From UBA2897 sp036733925 (lineage in GTDB: Bacteria > Bacillota > Negativicutes > Selenomonadales > Selenomonadaceae): a stretch of 64,000 nt of DNA. Of this stretch, positions 1 through 7,471 are shown one piece after another (position 1 is the stretch's first letter; every line of letters starts with the position of its first letter). The translations under genes and the position numbers were made by a program. The stretch is from the NCBI GenBank assembly GCA_036733925.1, contig DAIMZO010000010.1, forward strand, positions 1 to 64,000. Direction: 5' to 3'. The notes beneath the pieces are model-generated. The model searched no databases, was not told the DNA's origin, and saw only the letters and a program-made list of their open reading frames with translations.

Positions 1-416
1 CCAAGAACGCCGACATCATGAAGATTGAGCCAACGAACGAATATACGAAAGCAGATCTTGACTACAACAATCCGGACAGCCGCGTCAGCAAGGAGCATGA
101 TGATGAGTCCCTGCGCGATCAGATCAAGCTGAAGAAGGGGACGCCCGATAACTGGGCAGACTATGATACGGTCTACATCGGCTACCCAATCTGGTGGGGC
201 ATTGCCGCATGGCCGATGGATGCCTTCGTCAAGGGAAACGACTTCACGGGCAAGCACGTCGTGACGTTCGCGACGGCCGCGAGCTCCTCGCTCGGCAGCA
301 GCGGCCAGCTCCTGAAAGAAATGGCCGGTGGCAAGGGTGACTGGGAAGACGGCACTTGCTTCACGGGCCGCATCAATGATGCCGAAGTCGCGGAGTGGGC
401 CAAATCACTGAAATAA
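1..416 (+). CDS. flavodoxin family protein, 5' end outside window
   Basis: Flavodoxin-like FMN protein, presumably a low-potential electron carrier or NAD(P)H-dependent reductase in the cytoplasm. The reading frame is open from the first bases of the window, so the start and the N-terminal FMN phosphate-binding loop lie upstream; the methionine at 18 is internal, because the residues before it (KNADI) continue the usual 'tgaDlfkIeP' strand. Visible flavodoxin landmarks are IEPTNEYTKADLDY, the YPIWWGIAAWPMDAF segment around residue 60 of the visible part that contacts the flavin, and a TFATAASSSLGSSG loop. It ends in AEWAKSLK, the usual C-terminal helix. A second flavodoxin follows after a terminator-like hairpin. 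Family assignment is firm; the physiological partner is not known. Confidence 0.85.
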   Translation, partial: KNADIMKIEPTNEYTKADLDYNNPDSRVSKEHDDESLRDQIKLKKGTPDNWADYDTVYIGYPIWWGIAAWPMDAFVKGNDFTGKHVVTFATAASSSLGSSGQLLKEMAGGKGDWEDGTCFTGRINDAEVAEWAKSLK

Positions 417-448
417 GAAACAATTCAAAGGATAATCTTTTTTGACAG

Positions 449-497
449 AAAAGCTGGAATCATTTGTGCAAACCATTGTTCCGGCTTTTGTGTTTTT
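449..497 (+). terminator. probable rho-independent terminator after flavodoxin 1
   Basis: A 12-bp stem pairs aaaagctggaat (449-460) with gttccggctttt (478-489), allowing two G-U pairs. It is followed by gtgttttt. The loop is about 17 bases. The imperfect stem makes it moderate rather than certain. Confidence 0.5.
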
Positions 498-520
498 CCA
501 AAAGGAATGGGAGCGGCAGA

Positions 521-964
521 ATGAAGCAAATGCTGATTGTATATTATACTTGGAGCAATGGCAACACAGAGAAGATTGCCCGTGAGCTCCAGCGCGTGAC
601 CGGAGCGGCTCTGGAACGGATAGAAATGATGCATCCTTATTCAGGAAGTTATGAGGAGGTTGTTGCGCAGGGCCGGCGGGAAGTGAATGATGGTTTTATG
701 CCGGAAATCAAGGCTCTGCAGCATGACCTGTCAGAATATGAAGCAATCGCCGTTGGGACGCCGACCTGGTGGTATACGATGGCGCCCGCCGTAAAGAGCT
801 TTTTCCATGGCAATGACTTCGGCGGCAAGAAAATTGTCCTTTTTCAGACGCATGGCGGCTGGCCGGGGCATACGCTCAAGGACATGAAGGCAGAATGTGC
901 AGGAAGCGTGGAAGAGGTTGAGGGCTGGCTTGCTGCGGCAAAGCGATTCCTGATGGGAGAATGA
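521..964 (+). CDS. flavodoxin
   Basis: Second flavodoxin, 147 residues, close to the usual 140-170. The N-terminus MLIVYYTWSNGNTEKIA is the flavodoxin FMN phosphate loop, here with YTWSNGNT in place of the classical S/T-x-T-G-x-T. GTPTWWYTMAPAVKSFF is the flavin-stacking loop and FQTHGGWPGHTLKDM the third flavin loop. I start at the ATG at 521, 5' of which lies aaaggaatgggag; the frame is open to 464 but the extra residues (MCKPLFRLL) have no family counterpart. It probably acts as an electron carrier or as a quinone/flavin reductase. It lies between another flavodoxin and a decayed hydrolase gene and points the same way as the DUF362/DUF4405 genes, which suggests a small redox locus, but no substrate can be read from the sequence. 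Confidence 0.85.
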   Translation: MKQMLIVYYTWSNGNTEKIARELQRVTGAALERIEMMHPYSGSYEEVVAQGRREVNDGFMPEIKALQHDLSEYEAIAVGTPTWWYTMAPAVKSFFHGNDFGGKKIVLFQTHGGWPGHTLKDMKAECAGSVEEVEGWLAAAKRFLMGE

Positions 965-1010
965 AGTGTATGAGGGGATATCCGGCAATGAACCACCTAC
1001 CTACAACTGA

Positions 1011-1196
1011 GTAGGAACACGTGACGGTATTGCCGATTATTGTGTCATGAAGCGGCGCATTGCTGCGATACGCGCTCAAGGCCAGCGGGCAGTAATCGAG
1101 GTTTTTCCGGATCTGTCTCATGGTTTCGGCCTTGGTGAGGGAACTGTGGCCGAAGGTTGGTTGAATCGAGTGGTTGATTTCTGGTTATCCTCATGA
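1011..1196 (+). pseudogene. C-terminal remnant of an alpha/beta-hydrolase
   Basis: Reading codons in the frame that ends at TGA 1194-1196 gives about 60 residues with the unmistakable end of a dienelactone-hydrolase/acetyl-esterase-like alpha/beta-hydrolase: GTRDGIADY, VMKRRIAAIRAQG, then VFPDLSHGFGLGEGTVAEGW and a final VVDFWLSS. The His of SHGFG would be the catalytic-triad His and the Asp of RDGIAD the triad Asp. A stop codon at 1008-1010 closes the frame, there is no start, and the nucleophile-elbow half of the enzyme (some 200 residues) is absent from the preceding bases, which directly follow the flavodoxin stop. It is therefore a truncated relic. The DUF362 gene begins 24 bases after its stop. 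The break point carries aaccacctacctacaactgagtagg, possibly a scar. Confidence 0.75.
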
Positions 1197-1219
1197 AGGC
1201 AAGGAAAGGAGTTACGGTT

Positions 1220-2329
1220 ATGAAGAACATGACAAGACGCAATTTCGTGAAGATGGCAGGAGTGGCTATGGCGACGGCGGCAGCTGACGGCCTGTGGAAG
1301 GATAAGGAGACGCTGGCACAGGAAGCAGGGGCTCCAGCTGCCATGCCGAAGGCCGCTGAGGATGGTGACCGCTATGTAGAGCCGGATAAGCGTCAGGGTG
1401 GCGAGGCTGTCGTTTATTTCACGCGGGATATTTCCGCTGGTGGGCTGCTCAAGGCGTATGACGCCATTGCGCAGAATATGACGGGAAAGGTCGGCATCAA
1501 ATTGCATACGGGCGAGCCGCACGGTCCGAATATCATCCCGCGCCCATGGGTCAAGACGCTCATCGCGGAAAAACTGCCCAAAGCCAATATCGTGGAGACG
1601 AACACGTATTATCAGGGGGCACGTTATACGACGGAGCAGCACCGCAAGACGCTTGCCATCAATGGCTGGGATTTTGCTCCGGTCGACATCATGGATGAAG
1701 AAGGGACGGCCATGCTGCCCGTCAAGGGCGGCAAATGGTTCACGGAGATGTCTGTGGGCTCGCACATGCTGAACTATGATTCCTTGCTCGTGCTCACGCA
1801 TTTCAAGGGTCATACGATGGGCGGCTTCGGCGGCTCGAACAAGAACATCGGCATCGGGTGTGCTGACGGCCGCATCGGCAAGAAGATGATCCATACCGGC
1901 GATACGGGTCAGCAGTGGGGCATCAGCAAGGAAGAACTCATGGAGCGCATCTCGGAATCCGCGAAGGCCACGATCGACCATTTCGGAGACCATATCGCTT
2001 ACATCAATGTGCTGCGCAACATGTCCGTTTCGTGCGACTGTGAGGGCACTGCGGCACAGCCGGTCGTCACGCCGAATATCGGCATCCTCGCTTCGACGGA
2101 TATCCTTGCGGCGGATCAGGCGTCGGTAGATCTTGTCTACGCTATGCCGGAAAAATATCGTCATGCTCTCGTGGAACGCATGGAAACGCGCCATGGACTG
2201 CGTCAGCTGAGCTATATGAAAGAGCTTGGAATGGGCTGCAACCGCTATGTGATCCTTGACATGGATAACGGCAATACCCCCATCCCGCTCGCCGAAGCAG
2301 TCCGTCGTGTCAAACCGTTTCAAGCGTGA
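1220..2329 (+). CDS. DUF362 domain protein with Tat-type signal
   Basis: A 369-residue protein of the DUF362 family, whose biochemical role is not settled; relatives are often linked to Fe-S clusters or redox enzymes. The start at 1220 follows aaaggag with 7-9 bases spacing; an upstream in-frame start at 1193 lacks such a site. Residues 5-11 (TRRNFVK) followed by a hydrophobic alanine-rich stretch and AAADG look like a twin-arginine signal, suggesting export of a folded, cofactor-bearing protein. The family core is visible as KVGIKLHTGEPHGPN, VETNTYYQGARYTT, the HFKGHTMGGFGGSNKNIGIG block with GCADGRIGKK, and a late DILAADQASVDLVY. Cysteines occur in GIGCADG, VSCDCEG and GMGCNR but no classical CxxCxxC ferredoxin repeat is present. 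It is followed by a DUF4405 membrane protein, a likely membrane partner (inference). Confidence 0.85.
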   Translation: MKNMTRRNFVKMAGVAMATAAADGLWKDKETLAQEAGAPAAMPKAAEDGDRYVEPDKRQGGEAVVYFTRDISAGGLLKAYDAIAQNMTGKVGIKLHTGEPHGPNIIPRPWVKTLIAEKLPKANIVETNTYYQGARYTTEQHRKTLAINGWDFAPVDIMDEEGTAMLPVKGGKWFTEMSVGSHMLNYDSLLVLTHFKGHTMGGFGGSNKNIGIGCADGRIGKKMIHTGDTGQQWGISKEELMERISESAKATIDHFGDHIAYINVLRNMSVSCDCEGTAAQPVVTPNIGILASTDILAADQASVDLVYAMPEKYRHALVERMETRHGLRQLSYMKELGMGCNRYVILDMDNGNTPIPLAEAVRRVKPFQA

Positions 2330-2380
2330 TGCCATTCTTGCGATATGGAGCAGATAGGCTGCTAGAGGCGAGGCCGCAAG

Positions 2381-2416
2381 CTAGATAAAGCAAGCATACT
2401 AGATAAAGCAAGCATA
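2381..2416 (+). repeat. 18-bp perfect tandem duplication
   Basis: The unit ctagataaagcaagcata occurs twice without a gap (2381-2398 and 2399-2416), just ahead of the Shine-Dalgarno region aggaagg of the DUF4405 gene. The duplication places a stretch of repeated AT-rich sequence in the leader between the DUF362 and DUF4405 genes. No known function; two copies suggest replication slippage. Confidence 0.9.
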
Positions 2417-2433
2417 CAGGAAGGATTTCGGTC

Positions 2434-3105
2434 ATGCGATACTTTTTGGACATTTTACTGCTGCTCCTGCTGATTTTTGAGATGTGTTTTCTATATATGC
2501 CGCGGTTCCTTCATGAACTGTTCGGCGTGGCGTTGCTGCTGCCGGGCCTCATCCATCTCTGGCAGAACCGTTTTTATCTAAAGGCGCTGTGTAAGGGCCG
2601 GTGGACGCTGCCGCGTGTACTCAGTGCGTTGGTGAATTTCTTGCTACTCCTGAATTTCCTGACGGTCGTGATTAGCGGCTGCATGATTTCACAGTTTCTG
2701 TTCAAGGATGTTGTACCGTTGTCCCTGCGCCGGGATCTGGCGCTGTTTGCGATGCACAGCACAGCGGCGAGGTGCTTTTTCATCACGGCAGGGCTGCATT
2801 TCGGCCTGCATCTCGACGCATGGTGGGGAAAACTGCAGCAGGCTGCTGGCATCGCGCGTTTTTCCGGGGCAGGCCGGATGCTTATGGGCTTCGTGGCAGC
2901 AACTGTCGGCGCGGCTGGGATTTTCGCGGCTGTGCAGGATAAATTGTGGCAGCGGCTGCAGGGGGAGCATGTGTTCATGACGCCGGCCCTGCAGTATGAC
3001 ACGATGGGCTATATCCTGACGCAGCTCGGCATCTTCCTGCTCTTTGCAGAAATCGGCTGGCTGCTCTGGCGGCTGGCACTTCGCGCAAAGGCAAAAAAAG
3101 CATAA
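2434..3105 (+). CDS. DUF4405 family membrane protein, possible cytochrome b-like subunit
   Basis: A 223-residue integral membrane protein with four to six hydrophobic segments: residues 5-22, 29-43, about 63-85, 90-115, 145-165 and 193-214. The N-terminal part (RFLHELFGVALLLPGLIHLWQN, with H27 and H41 fourteen residues apart) and the later ITAGLHFGLHLDAW are the histidine patterns that define DUF4405, a family resembling the four-helix b-type haem-binding subunits of formate dehydrogenase and Ni-Fe hydrogenase. Haem binding is inferred from the histidine spacing and is not shown. Start at ATG 2434 after aggaagg. It follows the exported DUF362 protein, so an electron-transfer pair across the membrane is conceivable. 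A strong bidirectional terminator ends the unit. Confidence 0.8.
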   Translation: MRYFLDILLLLLLIFEMCFLYMPRFLHELFGVALLLPGLIHLWQNRFYLKALCKGRWTLPRVLSALVNFLLLLNFLTVVISGCMISQFLFKDVVPLSLRRDLALFAMHSTAARCFFITAGLHFGLHLDAWWGKLQQAAGIARFSGAGRMLMGFVAATVGAAGIFAAVQDKLWQRLQGEHVFMTPALQYDTMGYILTQLGIFLLFAEIGWLLWRLALRAKAKKA

Positions 3106-3109
3106 CAAA

Positions 3110-3157
3110 AGGGGCTGTTGCACGAACGAAAAACATCGTGCAACAGCCCCTCTTTGT
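3110..3157. terminator. bidirectional rho-independent terminator
   Basis: Perfect 14-bp inverted repeat ggggctgttgcacg (3111-3124) / cgtgcaacagcccc (3137-3150) with a 12-base loop. T-rich sequence follows on the + side (tctttgtttc) and aaaa precedes it, giving T's on the - strand. It separates the convergent DUF4405 (+) and panE (-) genes and can serve both. Confidence 0.92.
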
Positions 3158-3165
3158 TTCTGCCT

Positions 3166-4092
3166 TCAGACGAGGCCGCGAGCTTTGCCCCAGTCGTCGA
3201 TTTTCTGGTAGAGCGGCGTCGGTACGCCGTATTCTTTGCCGAGTGCGGCGATGCGGGAGACGAGGCCGGAGAACTCGGAGGAACCGCCGACGGCGACGTC
3301 GCGCTGCATGGATGTCGTGAGGCCTGGTGCGAAACTGTCCATCATCTTCAGGTCGGTCTCGACGAGGTCGCGGTCGAACGTGACACCCATGGCATGGCCG
3401 AGCGCCTCGACCTCGCGGATCAGGCCGACGAAGGTCTTACGCACTTCACCATCTTTCTGGAACGCTTCGCTAGTCACGCCGAAATAAAGGCCAGCGGCCC
3501 CCATCGGCGAGACGAAAGAAAATTTCGTCAGGGCGTCGCGCTGGATATCGTTGCTGAAATGCGCGTGGATGTCAGCGTCCCGCATGATGCTCTCGAGCTC
3601 GCCGGCTTTCGCGGCGAGGTGCCTGTCCTGTCCCGGACGGAATCCATAGAACACGCGCAGGATCTCCTGCGGCTGCTCGATGATGCCGGGGCCGCCGCGC
3701 TTGGCGAAGACGTAGATGCAGCCATCGAGCACGGTCTTGCCGGGGAGCTTTTCCTGCATGACCGCGCCCGTGCCGAATACGTTGAGGATTGGGATGACGA
3801 GCGTATCCGGGCCTGCAACGCGCTGCGCGAGCGCAATTGCGGCGTCGATGCCATAGTATTTGACACAGACGAAAAGCACATCGGGTGTTTCGTGGTAGTC
3901 ATCCGCATGCACGGCCTTGCATGGCTCGATATGGATATCGCCGCGGTGATTCGTGTGGATGGTCAGGCCCTTTTCCTGCATGGCCCTCAGATGCTCTCCG
4001 CGCGCGAGGAACGTCACATCATTGTCCACGTTCGCGAGGTAACCACCAAGCACGCCGCCCGTACCGCCAACACCGAAAATCGCAAATTTCAT
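3166..4092 (-). CDS. panE: 2-dehydropantoate 2-reductase (ketopantoate reductase) family
   Basis: A 308-residue NADPH-dependent reductase of the ApbA/PanE family, which reduces 2-dehydropantoate to pantoate for pantothenate and CoA synthesis in the cytoplasm. The N-terminal Rossmann motif is IFGVGGTGGVLGGYLA (residues 5-20). LFVCVKYYG near residue 75 and PILNVFGTG near 102 match the cofactor and substrate strands. DALTKFSFVSPMGA around residue 188 contains the conserved catalytic lysine, and GGSSEFSGLV near residue 282 has the Ser and Glu used for substrate binding. Some paralogues in this family act on other 2-oxoacids, so pantoate is the best but not the only possibility; no panB/panC lies nearby. 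It is the only gene clearly transcribed leftward here. The start at 4092 is preceded on the - strand by gaggtgatggatc. Confidence 0.85.
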   Translation of the reverse strand: MKFAIFGVGGTGGVLGGYLANVDNDVTFLARGEHLRAMQEKGLTIHTNHRGDIHIEPCKAVHADDYHETPDVLFVCVKYYGIDAAIALAQRVAGPDTLVIPILNVFGTGAVMQEKLPGKTVLDGCIYVFAKRGGPGIIEQPQEILRVFYGFRPGQDRHLAAKAGELESIMRDADIHAHFSNDIQRDALTKFSFVSPMGAAGLYFGVTSEAFQKDGEVRKTFVGLIREVEALGHAMGVTFDRDLVETDLKMMDSFAPGLTTSMQRDVAVGGSSEFSGLVSRIAALGKEYGVPTPLYQKIDDWGKARGLV

Positions 4093-4129
4093 GATCCATC
4101 ACCTCAAAAATATTCTGCTGTTTTTTCTC

Positions 4130-4157
4130 ATTATACCAGGTGCTGTTATTTTTACAA
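4130..4157 (-). promoter_or_regulatory. sigma-70/A-type promoter for panE
   Basis: Read on the - strand: TTGTAA, a 16-base spacer and a perfect TATAAT (+ strand ATTATA at 4130-4135 and TTACAA at 4152-4157). It lies 38 bases before the panE start codon. Confidence 0.65.
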
Positions 4158-4278
4158 GCTTCCGAAAAAGATACCATTTGTATTTTCCTGTTTGCAGTAG
4201 TAGAATGACAGAGAGTGACAGATAGAGGGCGGTGTTCCCGCCAAATGGATTTCGGAATATCGGAAGGAAGTATGTTCT

Positions 4279-4771
4279 GTGAGCGATAAACGCCTTTCTT
4301 TTGCATCGGATTATCTGGAGGGTGCACACCCGGCTATCCTGAAACGGCTTTCGGAGACGAATCTGCTGCAGACGGCGGGATACGGTTTCGATGAATTCTC
4401 GGAGTCGGCGCGCGCGAAGATCCGGCGGGCCTGCGAGGCGCCCGAGGCAGATATCTTCTTTCTGATCGATCACCGGCATCCAGTTCGACACGATGTTTAC
4501 GGACGGGCTCTATACGAAGATTGGCCAGACTGCCATCAAGGCAGCCGACAAGATCCGCAAGGCCCTGCGCGCGAAGGGATATCGCTTTGCCCTCGAGAAT
4601 CCGACCAACCAGATCTTCATCGTGCGGACCAAGGAAAAATGCGCGGAACTCGAAAAACAAGTCGAGCTCGGTTTCTGGGAGAACCTTGACGAAAACCATA
4701 CCGTCATGCGCATCGCGACGAGCTGGGCAACGACGGAGGAGCATGTGGACAGACTGCTGGGGCTTCTTTAA
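4279..4771 (+). pseudogene. low-specificity L-threonine aldolase, internally deleted
   Basis: PLP enzymes of this family cleave L-threonine to glycine and acetaldehyde and are about 340 residues long. Here a GTG start at 4279 (preceded by ggaaggaag) gives a normal first 62 residues (DYLEGAHPAILKRLSETN, QTAGYGFDEFSESARAKI, EADIFFLI). Then the reading jumps to the last ~100 residues in another frame (ITGIQFDTMFTDGLYTKIGQ, ENPTNQIFI, MRIATSWATTEEHVD, stop at 4769-4771). The break is at about 4464-4472. The missing middle, about 175-180 codons, contains the PLP-binding lysine and cofactor pocket. In the original frame the fused sequence runs on as unrelated residues to 4689. The C-terminal part also has a start-like ATG at 4493, but on its own cannot be an aldolase. 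Confidence 0.85.
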
Positions 4772-4919
4772 GCTCTATGGATAGGGTATAGAATATCCAA
4801 TATTATAGGTGAAAAGCATGGCTTGGAAAAGAGAATAAGCATTTCCATGCGAGGAGAGAACTGCATATAATGGAGGTATGGAAAAGAAGGAAAATACCAA
4901 GAAGCAAGGTGATAGGGCA

Positions 4920-6188
4920 ATGAAGAAGATTTCACGGCGTCAATTCTTGACGCTTTGCGCCGGGGCGGCGCTGCTCGGCGGAGGCGGCTGGGCGTTCTCG
5001 CGTGGGCTGATCCTGCCGGGCGTGAGGGAAAAAGCGGAGGCGGTTCTCGGCGGGGATAAGGTACAGGCGCTGCGGCAGGTCGCGGCCAGCGATAATGCCA
5101 CGGCACGGATCATCATGTGGCAGTCTCCAGTCCAGCTTTCGTCACCGGGCGTTGAGTTATCCGGCGGGAAGGCTTTTCCTGCTAAGGAGGAGGCTTTCAC
5201 CGATGATGGCGTTTCTTCGTATCTGTACACGGCGCAGGTTACGGGCCTGACCGGTGGCGAGAAGCTCAAGTACCGCGTGTCCGCGGATGGCGAGGCCGGC
5301 GGCTGGCACACGCTTGCGACCGACGATGGCGGTGCCTTCAAGGCGATGATCTTCCCGGATTCCCAATCGAACGATTATTCGGATTGGAAGCAGCTCGCGC
5401 AGGATGCGGCGAAGCGCAACCCGGATGCGTCGTTCTTCGTGAACATGGGTGACCTCGTGGATAACGGCGAGGATCACGGCCAGTGGCGGGACTGGTTCGA
5501 CGCGGTGGACGGCATCATCGACCGCATGCCAGTCGCGCCGCTCATGGGCAATCATGAGACCTACAATCAGCAATGGAAGATCCGCGAACCCGTTGCGTAT
5601 CTGCGCTATTTCGCGGTGCCCGAAAACGACAATGCGGAGGATGACCGCCGCTATTATTCGTTCAATTATGGCCATGTGCACTTCATCGTGCTTGATACGC
5701 AGACCGAGGAAGAAAAGGACGCGCATCCGGAGCTGCTGCAGCGCCAGCAGGCATGGTTCCGTGAGGAAGTGCGGCAGTCGGAGAAGCCGTGGAACGTCGT
5801 CCTGATGCACAAGGATCCGTTGCAATACCGCATCCATAACCGGCCGGAGCGGCAGGAAGGATTTTCGGATGAAGGGAAAGCGTGGATGCCGCTGTTTGAT
5901 GAGGCGGGCATCGACCTCGTGCTCTCGGCGCACCTCCATACGTATCGCAACCGCGGCCATATCCGGAATTTCCGGCGCAGCGAGGGCGGGCCGCTCTACA
6001 TCCTGACCGGTGTGGCCGGGAACGTCCGCTATCCGGGTCTCTGGGTGGATCACGCGCTCGATGCGTATGTTGCGCCTCAGCCGGAGACGGATAACTACCT
6101 CACGCTCGAGGCCGACGCGGACGCGCTGACCGTCCGCTGCTTCCTGCCGGATGGCACGCAGATCGATGAGGCAGCCGTAAAGAAATGA
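4920..6188 (+). CDS. Tat-exported metallophosphoesterase, purple acid phosphatase-like
   Basis: A 422-residue calcineurin-like phosphoesterase. I choose the ATG at 4920 (upstream aaggtgat) because the protein then begins MKKISRRQFLTLCAGAALLG, a textbook twin-arginine signal (RR at 6-7); the upstream ATG at 4878 has ggagg almost touching it. Residues ~45-145 look like the fibronectin-III-like N-terminal domain of purple acid phosphatases (TARIIMWQSP, TAQVTGLTGGEKLKYRV). The metal site is spread over FPDSQ, GDLVDNGEDHG, GNHETYN, LMHKDP and SAHLHTY, so the GD, GNHE and HxH signatures are intact. It should act outside the cytoplasmic membrane on phosphomonoesters or diesters; the substrate is unknown. 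It stands alone: a pseudogene precedes and a terminator follows. Confidence 0.87.
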   Translation: MKKISRRQFLTLCAGAALLGGGGWAFSRGLILPGVREKAEAVLGGDKVQALRQVAASDNATARIIMWQSPVQLSSPGVELSGGKAFPAKEEAFTDDGVSSYLYTAQVTGLTGGEKLKYRVSADGEAGGWHTLATDDGGAFKAMIFPDSQSNDYSDWKQLAQDAAKRNPDASFFVNMGDLVDNGEDHGQWRDWFDAVDGIIDRMPVAPLMGNHETYNQQWKIREPVAYLRYFAVPENDNAEDDRRYYSFNYGHVHFIVLDTQTEEEKDAHPELLQRQQAWFREEVRQSEKPWNVVLMHKDPLQYRIHNRPERQEGFSDEGKAWMPLFDEAGIDLVLSAHLHTYRNRGHIRNFRRSEGGPLYILTGVAGNVRYPGLWVDHALDAYVAPQPETDNYLTLEADADALTVRCFLPDGTQIDEAAVKK

Positions 6189-6202
6189 ATACTGCTATAT
6201 GA

Positions 6203-6243
6203 GGCCATTGCATGAGCCGGATCGGTTCGTGCAATGGCTTTTT
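6203..6243 (+). terminator. rho-independent terminator after metallophosphoesterase
   Basis: Stem gccattgca (6204-6212) / tgcaatggc (6230-6238), with inner pairing gagccg/cggttc, followed by ttttt (6239-6243). Confidence 0.85.
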
Positions 6244-6326
6244 ATATGTCACAAGAAGGATTTTTGTTCTCAATGTAGAATTGAAATAGAGAAATGTTGA
6301 TTCAGACTGGAAAAGAGGCGCAGGAG

Positions 6327-7453
6327 ATGTCGATTTTTCCTATTGTCGAACAGGCCATTGCGTGCGGGGCTTCGGATCTGCATCTGTGTGCCGGTCAGCG
6401 CGTGGGGCTGCGCGTGGACGGTGAGCTCAGGCTGCGGGAAAGAATACTGGAGGAACGGGAGATGCAGGAGTTTGCGGAAAACGTGTTTTCGGTGGGGCAG
6501 AGGGAAGTCTTGCGCAGGAAAAAGCAGATGGATTTCTCTTGGAGTTTCCAGCAGAGACGCTTCCGCGGCAACGCGTATTTCCAACAGGGAAGGATTGCCT
6601 TTGCCCTGCGCCTGCTGCCGGCGAGCATCCCGACGCTCGAGGAAATCGGGGCACCGCAGGCTCTGATAGATTTTCTCGATGCCGGGCAGGGACTGATTCT
6701 CGTGACCGGGCGCACAGGCTCTGGGAAGACGACGACGCTCGCCGNNNNNNNNNNGCTGGCAAGGTGCTTGTGATGCCCGAAATGGAGTTCTTCCCTAACA
6801 AACAGAAGACCGAAATCACCAATGCAACGCAGTTGCAGGCGTTCCTCGATGCGGTGAATCATCGTTCGGCGCGGCATATCCTGACGCTGGAGGATCCGGT
6901 GGAATACGTATTGGAGCCGGATCGGTGCTTCATCAGCCAGCGCGAGCTCGGGCAGGATTTCCCGTCATTTGCCGCGGGCCTCTGCGCGGGGCTCCGCGAG
7001 ATGCCGGACGTGATCCTCGTCGGGGAAATCCGCGACGCGGAGACCATGCGGACGGCGATGGCGGCCGCGGCGTCCGGCGCACTGGTGCTCGGCACCCTGC
7101 ATACGCGGGATGCGGCCTCGGTGCCGCTGCGGGTTGAGGGGATGTTCCCGCTCGGGGAGCGCGACGCCGTGCGCGCGGAACTCGCTGAGGTGCTCAGCGG
7201 CGTCTTTGCGCAATGGCTTCTGCCGGCGCGGGAGAGAAGCAGGGTATGCCTCTCCGAGGTATTGCTCGTGAATCCTGCCGTGCGGAGCCTGATCCGGCAG
7301 GGGAAATACGCGCAGATCCCGTCCGCGATGCTGCGTTCGACCACCATGCGGACGAGCGAGCGGGCCGCGGAACTGCTTGTCCGTCAGGGAAAAATCAGTC
7401 TGGCTGTCCGGGATGCGTTTTTGGCAGGGCGTACGGATCAATCCGTGCTTTGA
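6327..7453 (+). CDS. PilT-like type IV pilus ATPase, interrupted by assembly gap
   Basis: Secretion ATPase of the GspE/PilT superfamily. The short N-terminal domain (MSIFPIVEQAIACGASDLHL) without a GspE N1 domain is PilT-like. The Walker A GRTGSGKTTTLA ends right at the gap at 6745-6754. Beyond the gap, in a different nominal frame, come HILTLEDPVEYV (Walker B/Asp box), ILVGEIRDAETM, LGTLHTRDA (His box) and NPAVRSLIRQGKYAQIPSAM, which resembles the PilT 'AIRNLIRE' retraction motif. About 84 bases after the Ns (6755-6838) encode residues with no place in the family: Walker A is normally followed at once by the AFLDAVNHRS helix. The gene is thus either intact with an assembly fault or disrupted by an element collapsed in the assembly. 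Start at ATG 6327 (gagg nearby); ATG 6294 is an alternative. First gene of the pilus cluster. Confidence 0.8.
6745..6754. other. assembly gap (10 Ns)
   Basis: Ten Ns of arbitrary length join two contigs inside the pilT-like gene. The left side ends in gctcgccg. The right side begins with an 84-base segment that does not belong to the family alignment, before gcgttcctcgatgcg resumes the expected sequence. Confidence 0.99.
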
Positions 7454-7471
7454 ATCGGGAGGGAGAGTGCG

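Noticed and set aside
1118..2335. 405-codon open frame on the - strand opposite the DUF362 gene
   Set aside because: Antisense shadow: Arg/His-rich, no domain, and the + strand frame has a clear family match and ribosome site.
3118..4200. 360-codon + strand frame opposite panE
   Set aside because: The - strand encodes a complete ketopantoate reductase with catalytic motifs; the + frame has no recognisable domain.
4493..4771. Independent 92-residue gene starting at ATG 4493
   Set aside because: Its sequence is the C-terminal domain of a threonine aldolase; alone it lacks the PLP site and no ribosome site precedes it.
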